From Lasiosphaeria ovina (Eukaryota > Ascomycota > Sordariomycetes > Sordariales > Lasiosphaeriaceae), in contig JAULSN010000002.1 in the NCBI GenBank assembly GCA_033439765.1, forward strand, positions 1,364,001 to 1,428,000: 64,000 bases of DNA, in the 5' to 3' direction. The notes beneath the pieces were generated by a model. The model saw only the letters and a program-made list of their open reading frames with translations. It had not been told where the DNA came from and searched no databases. Position numbers and translations under genes: made by a program. The first letter of the stretch is position 1; the number at the start of each line of letters is the position of its first letter. Shown here piece after piece: positions 45,049-55,630 of this stretch.

Positions 45049-45489
45049 TCAACACTCTTGCTCTCCTAGACGATCCTTCTCCTCCTGCAGCTGCTCGAGT
45101 GAGTGCAGCGACACGTTGTCAAGGTCCTTCTCTAGTTTCTCAAGCTCTCCTTTCCAGATCTCCAGCTCCTCTCCCGCCTTGTCGATTGCTTCCTCGATCT
45201 CCTCGATCCTGTCCTGGGCCCTTGCAAGCGATTCAGCAATATCGGTATTCTCGTCTCGGCTTCTCTGCCTCTTCTCTCTCGATCGCGAAGAGCTTCGCGA
45301 CATCATCTGCAGGAGACTGGGCTCGACGCTGGCCACAAGGTCATTTTGGGCCTGCAGCTCGTCCCTCAACTTGACAATCGCCTCCTTCTTCTGTTCAACC
45401 GCCTCCTTCTTGCCCTTGTACGCCGTTATCGCCTCGATCTTGTTGTCGATCTCCGCGATCTCCTTCAGTCTGTCTTCGATGGTTGTCAT
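45049..45489 (-). CDS. Small coiled-coil protein
   Basis: Intronless, 146 aa, ATG at 45487-45489, TGA at 45049-45051. Almost the whole chain is charged and heptad-like: residues about 1-60 (Glu-Asp-Arg-Leu-Lys-Glu-Ile-Ala-Glu-Ile) and 80-146 (Ile-Glu-Glu-Ile-Glu-Glu-Ala), with a basic Ser/Arg-rich break at about 63-78. There is no signal peptide and no recognised domain. Codon use is GC3-rich like its neighbours, supporting coding. It ends convergently about 80 bp from the kinase's stop. Likely a structural or adaptor protein; I cannot name it. Confidence 0.6.
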   Translation of the reverse strand: MTTIEDRLKEIAEIDNKIEAITAYKGKKEAVEQKKEAIVKLRDELQAQNDLVASVEPSLLQMMSRSSSRSREKRQRSRDENTDIAESLARAQDRIEEIEEAIDKAGEELEIWKGELEKLEKDLDNVSLHSLEQLQEEKDRLGEQEC

Positions 45490-47369
45490 TGCGGCGGAGC
45501 CTGGTTTGGTTTGCTAGACATGTACCATTAGAACCTAGAACCGTGTTGAGTGTCTAATATCGTACCTGGCAAAGATAATGCAATGTAGACAAGGTGCGAA
45601 CAGAAGTGTAGACAAGGCGCGAACAGAAGTGCAGTCAAGGTAGCTACCGTGCTGTCGCTGCCGTGACAAGACAAAATGTCTGGCGAAGACACTGTATAAT
45701 ATCTTCTACCCCGCTTTCCCAAGATATATCAGGCTGGCGGTGGTGTGAAGTGACTGGTGCCAGGCTGCCATGCAGATGCCCCACCGCCAGATCAACGTTA
45801 CACAGCAGCATTGTGCTGTAAGGCCATATTCTCCCTCGTGTGAGAGAGGGCGGTAGGCCTGCACGAAGCCATCGAGAGGTGGTGGGTTCAAGCTCTTCTG
45901 TGTCATTATCACGAGATAGGTAAGATGTGGTCAGGCCCGCATATGGTCCTACCTCGGCTCTCGGCCTTCGCCCTTCGGCCTTCTAGTAGGATCCTCCGGA
46001 TCCACTATCCAGCCCCTTACCGTCACATATATGTAGGACTTTTCCTACGGCACGTGAGTCTTCTCGGTGTACGTGTCATCGGGTAGCAAATACATGGTTG
46101 TGCCCAACCTTGACGCCTCCGGGCCGTTCAAGGTTCGGGTGTGTGGAGCAGAGTGGCCGGCATGTGATGTGCCAGTTGTAGTCAGCCGGACCCGGGAACC
46201 TTTCGTGTTGGACTTGTGCTTCGTGCTTCCGCCGGGCATTGGCTTTTTTTTCGTGACCAACTTTAATCTATATATCGCATATATCGCATAGGATCTTTCT
46301 TACCCTCTACAGTCTTCCATCTCTGTAGAATACACAGCATTCTCCTGCCTAAATAAGAGATAGCACGGGAGAGCCGAACTTGTGTTTTTGCTACTGGTAC
46401 AATAGGCGCCGTTAAATGTTAAAAATAGCTAATAGCCGAGTGGGAGATGAAGATGGCAGCTATCCTATGGTTCGCATATACCAAGATATCAGCAGTATCC
46501 TTTGTCTAGTTCATACAAGCTTAGGTGTGTAGAGGCTGAATAAAATGGGGGCTTCGCGGCGTTCTTTATCCTCCCATGTCTGATTAGAACTTCTGAGCAC
46601 TGAGATGTTAAATGTTAAAGCTTGATATGGTTTCTAATTTCAAGCCAGAAACACACAAAAGAAGATCAATACCAATTTAAGGAGGCCGGCTGACTACACA
46701 ATAAAGAGTCATTTAATGACAGCAAAACAATCATTCTGACTTACGGCATAATTAAGAAGCCTTGAGCTGGGAAACGGTATTTTAATTAGGGCCCAAGCCA
46801 AACATTGATGGAAATTTTTTTTAGCCATTGATAGAGGAATATGAAGGGGTCAAAGTTTAATGCGCATTAAAAGACTCTACCGCTTGGAGTGTAGCGGTGG
46901 AAATCCCCGCCGCTAATTAGTCAACGTATTGGATCAATAAAATCTTCATATTCGATGCCCTACTTTCTCTAATCAATTATGCTAGTGTTGATGAACTGCT
47001 ACGTTCCACATAATGAAAAATCATAAAATCAATGGCTCGTCAGTAGTGAGTCGCTACTAATATCACGGCTCGTTAGTAATAAGTCGTTACCAAAAAAACG
47101 GATAATAAGCGGGCGCATGATAAAAGAGCCGGATGCAGATGCCGTTGCGAAGCGATCACATGAAACCCGTTTTAGCCCCGAGACACGAAGATCTCGCGCC
47201 AAAAATGGACACAAGAGTTTCCATCCCTCCCAGGCTCCCAGAAATTGCCGAAAAAGAGATAAAAAAAGGCTTGGCATCATTCCCAACATTCCTGGTTCCG
47301 CTCTGGATCTAGACCTTCTGGTGGAGTAATATATCGCAACGAAACCCGTCCGTCTGAACTTGCTGAGCA
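45490..47369. other. AT-rich intergenic island
   Basis: From about 46,300 to 47,110 the sequence is clearly more AT-rich than its neighbours, with no gene. It may be a RIP-mutated element remnant. It contains the imperfect direct repeat at 47034-47091. The plus frame 46067-46291 has no domain and is rejected. Confidence 0.5.
47034..47091. repeat. Imperfect 25-bp direct repeat with transition-type differences
   Basis: GGCTCGTCAGTAGTGAGTCG... (47034-47058) and GGCTCGTTAGTAATAAGTCG... (47067-47091) differ at five positions, four of which are C-to-T or G-to-A in the second copy. This fits repeat-induced point mutation or cytosine deamination. The first copy also contains the self-complementary AGTAG/CTACT. 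Confidence 0.5.
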
Positions 47370-47487
47370 ATGTTTACCTGGTGGAGTATCCTCATAGCGG
47401 GTGAGTATCTACCTACCATATTACCACCTCCAAACACAGAATGCGCGCCTACCTTACCTAATCCCCTCATGAAAACACTGCTGACAG

Positions 47488-48388
47488 TTTGGCACCCGCA
47501 CCAGCGCTGGCGCTGCCGTGCAGTGCCGCCGCCGCCAACAACACAAACACAACCGATGCCGTCGCGCTGCGCATCATGCCCGTCGGGGCGTCGGTCACTT
47601 TCGGCGTGGGCTCGACGACGGGCGACAGCTACCGCAAGGACCTGCGGGGCACGCTGACGCAGGCCGGCCACGCGGTGAACATGGTGGGGTCGCACAAGAA
47701 CGGGCGCTTTGCCGACAACGACGTGGAGGCAACGTCGGGGTTCGTGATCGCGCAGATCACGCGCGCCGCAGAAGCATCCGCGCCCAAGTTCCTGCCGAAC
47801 CTGGTGCTGCTCGAGGCCGGGACCAACGACTGCAACAGCGGCAAGACCGTCTCGACGGCCGGGGCCAACGTGTCGGCGCTGGTGGGGCGGCTGTTCGCGC
47901 TCAGCCCGGGCGCGACGGTGGTGATGGCGACGCTGCTGGCCAACAAGGTGGCCGCGCAGGACGCGTGCCGCGTTGATGTTAACCGGCAGTATAGCGCCGT
48001 GGCAGCGGCCATGGCGCAGCAGCAGGCGCGCTTTGTGCTCGTCGACATGCGCGGCCCCGACGCGCCGACGACGGCCGACCTCAACGACACGCGCCACCCC
48101 AACGACGCCGGATACGTCAAGATGGCTGCCGTCTGGAGCCAGGGCATCCAGCAGGCCCTCGCAAAGGGGTTCCTGAGCCCGCCGGCGGATAACGGCATCC
48201 CGCTGGACGGAGGGGACGGCACCGCCACCACTCCCGCCGCTGCTGTCGTGAGTGGGGCGGCGAAGACCACGGGACAGGCAGCGCACGCCTCTGTGGCCAC
48301 GGCACTGTCGAGGAGTGGTCTTGCCGCCTTTTCGGGATTCGCGTGCTCGGTGGCTGCCTTCTTCGCGGGTGCGTTGGCTTTCATGTAA
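47488..48388 (+). CDS. SGNH/GDSL esterase (CE3-like), secreted, GPI-type tail
   Basis: The main exon runs from 47488, just after an acceptor AG (47486-47487), to TAA 48386-48388 and encodes about 299 residues. SGNH block I is Val-Gly-Ala-Ser-Val-Thr-Phe-Gly (nucleophile Ser), block III Ala-Gly-Thr-Asn-Asp-Cys, and block V Asp-Thr-Arg-His-Pro-Asn-Asp. Gly-Ser-His-Lys-Asn-Gly-Arg-Phe-Ala-Asp-Asn-Asp resembles CE3 acetylxylan esterases. The C-terminus is Ala-rich and hydrophobic with no following charge, as a GPI-attachment signal. A candidate first exon (47370-47400: Met-Phe-Thr-Trp-Trp-Ser-Ile-Leu) would complete a signal peptide, but it joins one base out of phase. So the 5' end is unresolved: missed exon, base error or real break. 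The role is probably deacetylation of wall or plant polysaccharide. Confidence 0.72.
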
Positions 48389-49005
48389 TTAATCACATTG
48401 CAATCGTGGAAAGAACCCTCCTCAGCCGCTGGCTAGCTGCACTATTATTGTATTGCCTAGATATGTAATTAGTTTGGGTATGCCGTCTGTCAAGCGTGAC
48501 AACCTGGGCGGGATATGGAACTTGCTGCTTACCGTCACTGCTCCAACCTCAAATTGGGAAGAAATACCCGGTACGGAGGAATAAAAGCGAAATTCTCGGA
48601 ACCTGGATATTTATCGCTTTAACGTATGAAACCCACTTATGTTCGTGGTCCAGGCCTCGGATTCGCTCGCAGGACCACGATATCGAATTCTGTGATTACA
48701 GTGGTTAGCAGGCACCGACAACGAAATGGAATGTAAAGTGGGGCTGATCGAATTTGCGCTGTTCTATTGGGCGGGACTTTGAAAGTGCCCGCCGTCGCAC
48801 TTGTTGGAGTACAGGGCTCGCACTGCCTCGGCGACCTGCTGGCCCCAACGGCAGAGCGCTAGCGGGCGGGGTTAATAAAGAAGGAACGATCGAATTCTTG
48901 TCGACGACGACAAGCCCAATTCCAACCTCGAATTGAGCTTCCATCACGCTGCATCCACCAGTCGCTCGCTCAAAACAACCTCCAGCCAAGCCAAGCTAAG
49001 CCAAG
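48389..49005. other. Intergenic, no gene seen
   Basis: 3' side of the esterase gene and promoter of the reductase gene; CCAAGCC-type repeats lie just before the reductase's ATG. No supported gene. Confidence 0.5.
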
Positions 49006-50072
49006 ATGCCGCCCAGACCGGGACAGAAGTCGGTGCTGATTACTGGGTGAGCCGCTCCAGTTACATTGCCGAATACGGTCGGGCCGTCGTTAATTAAGGT
49101 GCTGACGGCTTTTTTTGCCAACAACTGCAGTTGCACCCCAGGTGGAATCGGACATGCGCTGGCCCTCGAGTTCCACACCAAAGGTGCGCATACATCAAAA
49201 CACCATGTCTGTCATGTGGTGAATCGCTTCTCACGAAACAATGCTGATGTTGCCAAGGCCTGCGTGTCATCGCGACAGCGCGCAACATCAGCGTGCTCGC
49301 CGAGATGGCTGAGATGGGCATGACGACGCTGGCCCTCGACGTGACCAAGGCCGCGAGCATCAAGGAGTGCCACGACGAGGTGGCCCTGCTCACCGACGGC
49401 AAGCTTGACATCCTCATCAACAACGCCGGCCGCACCCACACCATCCCGGCCACGGACCTCGACATTGACGACGTGCGCGAGACGTTTGAGACCAACGTTT
49501 TCGGCGTCATGGCCATGTGCGCCGCCTTTGCCGACCTGCTGATCCAGGCCGGCGGGCTCATCATCAACATCGCGAGCCTGGCCGCCATCACGCCCTACGT
49601 GTTCGGGTCCGCCTACTGCGCGAGCAAGGGCGCCGTCGTCTCGTACTCGCGCACCCTGCGCCTCGAGCTCAAGCCCTACGGCGTGCGCGTCATGGTCGCC
49701 ATGGCCGGCACCATCCGCAGCCAGATCGCCTCCAAGACGCACCGCGTGCTGCCCCCCGCCAGCATCTACCAGCGCGTCGCCGATCTGTTCCAGCGCCGCC
49801 TGACCTTCTCCCAGAACAACGCCACCGTGCCCACCGACGCCTTCGCCCGCAAGCTCGTCGCTAGCGCCCTCCGCCCCGAGTGGCCCGTCGTCCTGCGATC
49901 CTGGTTTGGCCGCCCCGATTGGTTTTATGCCGGTGGCTGGGCCGGCAAGGTCTGGCTCGCCACCAGCCTCGGCGAGTGGGTCTTGGACACGATTATGTAC
50001 CGCATGTTCAAGCTGCACAACCTCGAGCGCGCCATCAAGCAGGAGCAGGCGGCGCAGAAGAAGCTCAAGTGA
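49006..50072 (+). CDS. Short-chain reductase, Ayr1-like
   Basis: Exons 49006-49046, 49131-49183 and 49258-50072 join in phase to 302 aa. The nucleotide motif Thr-Gly-Cys-Thr-Pro-Gly-Gly-Ile-Gly (13-21) is assembled across the first splice. Asn-Asn-Ala-Gly is at 86-89, and the catalytic residues are Ser138, Tyr151 and Lys155 (Tyr-Cys-Ala-Ser-Lys). A C-terminal Trp/Phe-rich segment (about 235-275) may associate with membrane. The Gly-Cys-(Thr/Ser)-x-Gly-Gly-Ile-Gly form is typical of the Ayr1 group, NADPH-dependent 1-acyl-dihydroxyacetone-phosphate reductases of ER and lipid droplets, which serve phosphatidic acid synthesis. Many fungal paralogues exist, so other carbonyl substrates are possible. 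Confidence 0.87.
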
Positions 50073-50715
50073 TGCGCTGTTTCTGTTTTGGGGTTTCTTG
50101 GGGCCGTGTTTGTTCGTGGTAAGGGTGAGATGCGGGCGGCGCGTCGCCTTCCTGCCCTTGCAACTGTATTCTGGTTTTGTTTGAATGCCATCAGATCAGC
50201 GCATAATGAGGAGTAGTGAGGAATATGGGACTCCAAGGGACAGTCGTGTTCGATGTTTGTTTTCAGGGTTCTTACGGAAGCTAGTTCTGGGATGAAAGAC
50301 CAATTAATTCTAGTTACAAGGGATGGATGGGCATGGTTTCTGAGAACTGAAACCTACATTCTTCTTCAGCTATCGCCCCCAATTGTTTGTCCACCCGGTT
50401 CACAGATTCGCTGACTGCTCACCATGTCTAGTTCTATTAACTTCCTCCCCGCATGAATTGTCGAACACATCAGAGGCTCCACCCATCTCGGCCGTCGGTG
50501 CCGACAGCGGCGAATCTCACATCATATTTGCGACAGCGAGGCGACCAAGGCAAACTAAATCCCAACCTCACCCACAGCAGGGATACAAGTCACGCATTTT
50601 AGAGTTTCCCAGCTGTTGTATCACTAGTATTTGACAGTCAAGCGTGCCGGCCATGATGCCGCCCACCAAGCGAAGACCATCACTCCCCTGGCGAAAAATA
50701 CGGTCCGCGTTCAAA
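50073..50715. other. Intergenic, no gene seen
   Basis: Contains the reductase 3' region and PEBP promoter. In-frame ATGs at 50653 and 50656 lie upstream of the chosen PEBP start and could extend it by 20-21 residues. Confidence 0.45.
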
Positions 50716-51562
50716 ATGTCCAACGAACCCACCAGCGCGAGAGACGCCATCGACGCGCTCGACGCAGCTGCCGGCCACGCCGCACCGCTGCGCATCCACT
50801 TCCCGTCGGCCGTTGTCACGCACCCCGGAACCCAGCTAAGCAAGGCCGCGTCCGCGCCGGCTCCGGCCTTTTCCGTCGCCGCCTCAGCCATCGACGCCAT
50901 CGTCAGCATGCCCAACTGGTAAGCATGCCATTTCACGAGCAACCAGCACGAGTGCAGCAGAAATCAACTAACACCGGCCCAGCGACCTCTCCCCCACCAC
51001 CAGCGCCGCCAGCGCCAGCTCGACATCGTCGCTGCCCGTGCCCGCGACGCCCGTCGCAACCGCCGTGGCCGCAGTGTCCGCCACGGCGCCGGCCGCGCTG
51101 CCCTCGCCGCGCTTCATCGTCACCAGCATTGACCTCGACCCGCCGTTCCCGAGCTTCCCGTTCCTCGGGCCCATCCTGCACGGCCTGCAGGCGGACTTGA
51201 GGCTGGGTACGGCGGCGCTCGACCCGGACGATGAGTTCATCCCGCTCGAGCCGGCGGTTCCTAACGACAGCAGCAGTAACAGCAGCGGCGGCGTCGTTGC
51301 GTGGGTGCGTCCCGCGCCGCCGGGACTCAGCGGGCCCCATCGCTATGTCTCGCTGCTGTGGGAGCAGCCGGCCGGCCTGACGCCCGACAGAATCCGCGAC
51401 GCGCTCGGCTTCGCGGGAGCGACTGCTGCTCCGGAGGACGAGGCTGGCGAGAATGCCCTCGGCCTGATGCAGCGTGTCAGGTTCGACATGGAGGGCCTGG
51501 AGAAGAAGCTGGGGCTGGGGCGCGTCGTGGCCGGGAACTACTTTACTTGTGCGGCTACGTGA
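50716..51562 (+). CDS. Phosphatidylethanolamine-binding protein (PEBP) family
   Basis: Exon 1 (50716-50918) and exon 2 (50983-51562) flank a 64-nt intron and give 260 aa. I chose the ATG in TCAAAATGTC because relatives begin with a short Met-Ser-Asn leader. The ligand pocket signatures are present: Ser-Ile-Asp-Leu-Asp-Pro-Pro-Phe-Pro (the Asp-Pro-Asp-x-Pro equivalent) and Gly-Pro-His-Arg-Tyr-Val-Ser-Leu-Leu-Trp-Glu-Gln-Pro (the Gly-x-His-Arg motif). An Ala/Ser/Thr-rich insert near residues 70-100 lengthens it relative to yeast Tfs1. Members bind phospholipid heads and can inhibit carboxypeptidase Y or kinases. No signal peptide is seen, so cytosolic. Exact role unknown. Confidence 0.85.
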
Positions 51563-52275
51563 GGGTGTGTAGTTATTGTTCGAACCTGAACAAATTGTCA
51601 ATACTCAACAATACCGGATCGATCGTCTGGTTAAGGCAGTTGTATAAAATACGAGCAGTTTCCGGGCTATCGGCGGGCATCCACCAATTTCATATCGAGC
51701 GATGGCCCAATGCCTGCGGATTGAGAACGCGCTGAATGATGACATGCTCACGCCTCGGGAGGATCGGGTCGTAATTGCATCTCGTTGGTGCACTTTGGTA
51801 ATGATGACTCGAAATCACACTTCCGGCTTGACACCTTCTAACGTTATTTGACGTTAAAAGGCGGACAGGGTAAGTCGATCCCAATGGTCCAGTGCCGAAT
51901 CCCCCCGTCTCTCCATCCAACCAACGCTAGCGTCAGCCCGAGATCCCCGTTTCTCACCCAGTGGTTCGGCGTTACTCCTCCCGGCGCTGTTACCCTCTGA
52001 ATCTTGGCCCATAAGCCGGAATCCGAGGAGTCTCACGTCAGCCATTGAGGCCGTTGGACGTTCCATTGCAAATTCCAGGCTGCCTTTCAGGTTGGGAGGT
52101 CTGTGCAGCGTGCAGCCATAGGTTCAGCCGTCCTATAAACCCCCGCGAATCCCGCCATCTCGGTTCGTCGCGTTTCACGTGCATGGAGGCGTTTTGGGCA
52201 CGGATTTTCGGACACGCACACAGAGACGACATCTGATCAGCTTCACCGCCACACCGAGCACCACAGTTACACAGC
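51563..52275. other. Intergenic, no gene seen
   Basis: 3' region of the PEBP gene and promoter of the PhyH gene. Short conflicting frames; no repeat of note. Confidence 0.5.
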
Positions 52276-53293
52276 ATGGCGCCATCACAAAACGATCCCC
52301 AGGCGGCCGAGCCCGTCGACAGGGACTACTACCAGAGGAAGAGCAAGCCTCTGCCTGCCGACCCGACAATACGGTCGCTGGTCGAGCGCGTGCTCGCGGA
52401 TGGCTACGTCATCATCCCCAACGCCTTCACAGGCCAGGAGGCGCTCGAGGCCAAGGCCGAGATCCAGCGGCTGCACGGGGACGCGCCGCGGACGGGGCGC
52501 ATCGCGTTTGACGGATTCAAGACGAACCGCATCCTGGCGCTGCTGGGCAAGACGCGCGTGTTCGACAAGTTCTGCCTGCTGGCGCCCGTGCAGGCGCTCA
52601 ACGACTACTTCCTCGACGACGACTACCTGATCTACATCATGGAGAGCATCACCATCAACCCGGGCGAGCGCGCGCAGGTGCTGCACCACGACGACGCCGT
52701 CACGGGCCTGCCGCGCCCCCGCCCCCACGTCACCGCCGCCACCATGATCGTGCTCGACGACTACACCGAGCTCAACGGCGCCACGCGCATCATCCCGGGG
52801 AGCCACAAGTGGGGCAGCGACCGCGTCGGCGACGAGCGCGACGCCGTCTCCGCCGTCTGCCCCCGCGGCAGCGTCATCTATTTCCTCGGCACTACCTGGC
52901 ACGCCGGCGGCGCCAACCGCTCCGCCGCCCCGCGCTATGCGGCCACGATCCAGTACTGCCAGCCCTACATCCGCCCGCTCGAGAACCTCATGGTCGCCAT
53001 CGACCCGCGCCGCGCGCTCTCGGGCGAGATCCCGCCGCGCATTGTTGATATGATGGGATATCGCAGCGCAATCCCGTTCGTTGGATACGGTGAGTGATTG
53101 TTTGTGAACCATTCATGTCCGCACAATGCTGACCTCCTTTTTTTTTTTCGTTGTTGTTACAGCCGACGGACTCAACCCCAAAAAGGCTAGCCGCAGAATG
53201 GTGCGCTGGCTGCAGGGCCCGGTCGAGTACAACCAGCCGACTTTTGCGCACGAGGAGGGCCAGAAGGAGGTGCGCAACGCGAGCAAGCTGTGA
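52276..53293 (+). CDS. Phytanoyl-CoA dioxygenase (PhyH) family
   Basis: Exon 1 (52276-53089) and exon 2 (53163-53293) flank a 73-nt intron and give 314 aa. The iron-binding facial triad is visible as His137-x-Asp139 (Gln-Val-Leu-His-His-Asp-Asp) and His209 (Thr-Trp-His-Ala-Gly-Gly), with Arg215 for 2-oxoglutarate. The Pro-Gly-Ser-His segment at 174-177 is also typical. These are Fe(II)/2-oxoglutarate oxygenases. Fungal members include enzymes that tailor indole alkaloids, meroterpenoids and fatty acids. The next gene downstream is a broken terpene cyclase, so a past role in a terpenoid pathway is conceivable but unproven. No peroxisomal targeting signal is seen at the C-terminus (Ala-Ser-Lys-Leu precedes the stop; Ser-Lys-Leu is itself a PTS1, so peroxisomal import is in fact plausible). 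Confidence 0.88.
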
Positions 53294-54387
53294 GAGCCGG
53301 GTCGGGAAGGCATGAGACTTTTGGATAATCATAGTATGGAAGGGATGGGAGATGGCGCCGGGCGGTTCCGATAGAATGATGTATTTACGTACTCGGGGTA
53401 GTGAACGGGGAAACCACCTGATCACCGCTGTCTACGACTCCCGGACCTCGCGTGGCTGAAAGGACTTCAGAAGGATCGGTTGCACCTGTAGGCTGGTTCA
53501 CATCGGGAGAACATAATCGGCTGTCTGGCATACACCCTGGTTGGGCTGACGGCATCTTGATCGGGACTCCGCCAGAGCGCCGCGGCACGCCCACGGGATT
53601 CGACTCTGGGGGCATTGTGTCTGCTTATCAAGGGCACTTTACCCACCTTGTAACGGTGAGCTGTTACGCCAGCAGACAAAACAGATACCTGTTGCCTGGC
53701 TCTCTGGGCAACAGCAGCCATATGGTCGCAACCTTGGCAACACACTCAACTTGGGTATACACTGCCTGTTTATGTGCGACCTCACTTAGACAATGATGAG
53801 TAGAGGTAATTCAATAGGTACCTAATTATTTCACGCCTCTGTCCAGGTGACTTATCTTCGCCGCTTCGGACTTTGGGCTCTGATAGATTGCGCTTCAGCG
53901 GCCATTATCGATCCTTCAAGGTTCTGACCCTCCATCGCTGCCGATGGAGATGCATATACGCGGCCAGCCATGCAGAGGCACAAATCTATTGCATATATTC
54001 AGATGCTCGTGTCTCTAAAAGGATACAATATGTAGTCATTTACTGATTACACCCACCCAGAATTACTTACACGGAATCAGGATCGTACTGTTATTGGCTG
54101 GAGCCACCTACCTAATACCTACTTACTGACAGATGTCAATTGGAAATATCTGCCGTCGGTCTTTCTTGGCATTGAGTAGAGCAATTCTTGGTGACTGGTA
54201 ACGTGATAAAGACTTCTCATGTCTTTGACCCCGTTCACCTTCAACTTTCCCACCTTCCCTCCCTCCCCTTGACCTTCTCTTTCTTCATCTTGACCTCCTG
54301 CCTTGTTCCGACCCCTAGAAGCAGTCGTGTTATACCAAAGCCTTCAAAAGACTTAAGAATCCCCCATATCAACCCAAACAGCTCGCA
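53294..54387. other. Intergenic, no gene seen
   Basis: Between the PhyH gene and the broken terpene cyclase. No supported frame. CCTCCCTCCCCTTGACC lies near 54258. Confidence 0.5.
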
Positions 54388-55630
54388 ATGCTAGGGGCAC
54401 TTGTGCGCATCCCCGACCCCCTGAGAGACTGGCCTTGGTAGCGTCATCTCAGCCAACACTATGATGAGGCCAAAGCCGCGAGCCGTGAATGGTTTACCGG
54501 CTTTTAGGCCTTTGACCCCCCAAGTCACAAGATGCGTTCAATAGATGCGATTTTGGTGAGCTGCCAGTGACCAGAATTATTGTCTGATCTGACATTGGTT
54601 CAGCTAGACTAGCAATGCTGTCCTACGACTTCCCGAATTTGGGTTGTAAGGCACTTCCTCCAGACAAACGCAGCTCTGACACCCTTCACAGCCCGCTGCC
54701 GGACGTGCTGCGACCTCATGACGCTGTTCTACGCGTTTGACGAGTACACGGACGCGGTGGACGAGACGTCCACGAGGCAGATGGCGGACATGCTCATGAA
54801 CGGAGTGCGCACCCGGACAAGCCCCGGTTGTAGAGCGAGTGCCGCTTGGGGGAGTTGGCACGGCAGTGAGTTTTGACTCTTCAGTCTACAAACGAGATTC
54901 CTTCATCTCACTTTCAATTACCCGTCAGATTCTGGGTATCGGGCCGCCAAACCGCCACGCCCATGGCAGAGCAGCACTTCATCGAGACGATGCAGCCGTA
55001 TGTCGACGCAGTGGTGCAGCAGTCCGAAGGCCGTACACACGACCGCCTCCGCACCATCGATAGCTACTAGGAAGTACGCCACCACACCAGCGGCTGCCCC
55101 CATCGTTCGCTCTCATAGAGCTCGGGCTCAACTTTCCCGAGGACATCTACCGGCACCCGCTGCTGGAGCGGCTGCGCGACTGCGCCATGTACATCGCACG
55201 GCAAGCAACGTAAGCAGCAGACCAGACAAAGTCCACAAAACTCTCGCAGACTTGACTAAACATCTTACGTCAGGACCTCTACTCGTGCAACGTCGAGCGC
55301 GCGCGCGGACACGCGCTACACAACCTCGTCACGATCGTGATGCACCAGCTGGACCTGGGTCCGCAGGCGGCCGTCGACTGGATTCACTCCTGGATGGACG
55401 GGATCGCGGGCGACTTTTTGTGCGGTGCAGGGCAGCGCTCCCGTCGTGGGGTGGCGACGGGGTCGACGGGCAGGTCGCGCGCTACGTCGAGGGCCTCGCG
55501 CGCTGGGTCCGTGGTAATGACGGCCGGTGCTTCGAGGGCCAGCGCTACTTTGGCACTGTGGGCCTGGCGGTGAAGGAGAATCGGTGGGTGTACATGCTCC
55601 CGCGCGTCGACACGCTCGACTCGAGGTCGC
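54388..55630 (+). pseudogene. Terpene cyclase (class I sesquiterpene-synthase-like), broken
   Basis: An ATG at 54388 opens a frame with the family's N-terminal pattern (Asp-Trp-Pro-Trp), stopped by TAG at 54439-54441 and again at 54505-54507. Later pieces, separated by intron-like gaps, keep order: the metal-binding Phe-Asp-Glu-Tyr-Thr-Asp (54736-54753), a block ending at TAG 55068-55070, a frame change at a C-run (about 55097-55101), the second metal motif Asp-Leu-Tyr-Ser-Cys-Asn-Val-Glu (55274-55297; its Asn would come from the preceding exon), then another frame change between about 55415 and 55440, and Gln-Arg-Tyr-Phe-Gly (about 55540-55555). So the gene has at least three stops and two frameshifts. 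It once cyclised farnesyl or geranylgeranyl diphosphate; no product can be named. Confidence 0.8.
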
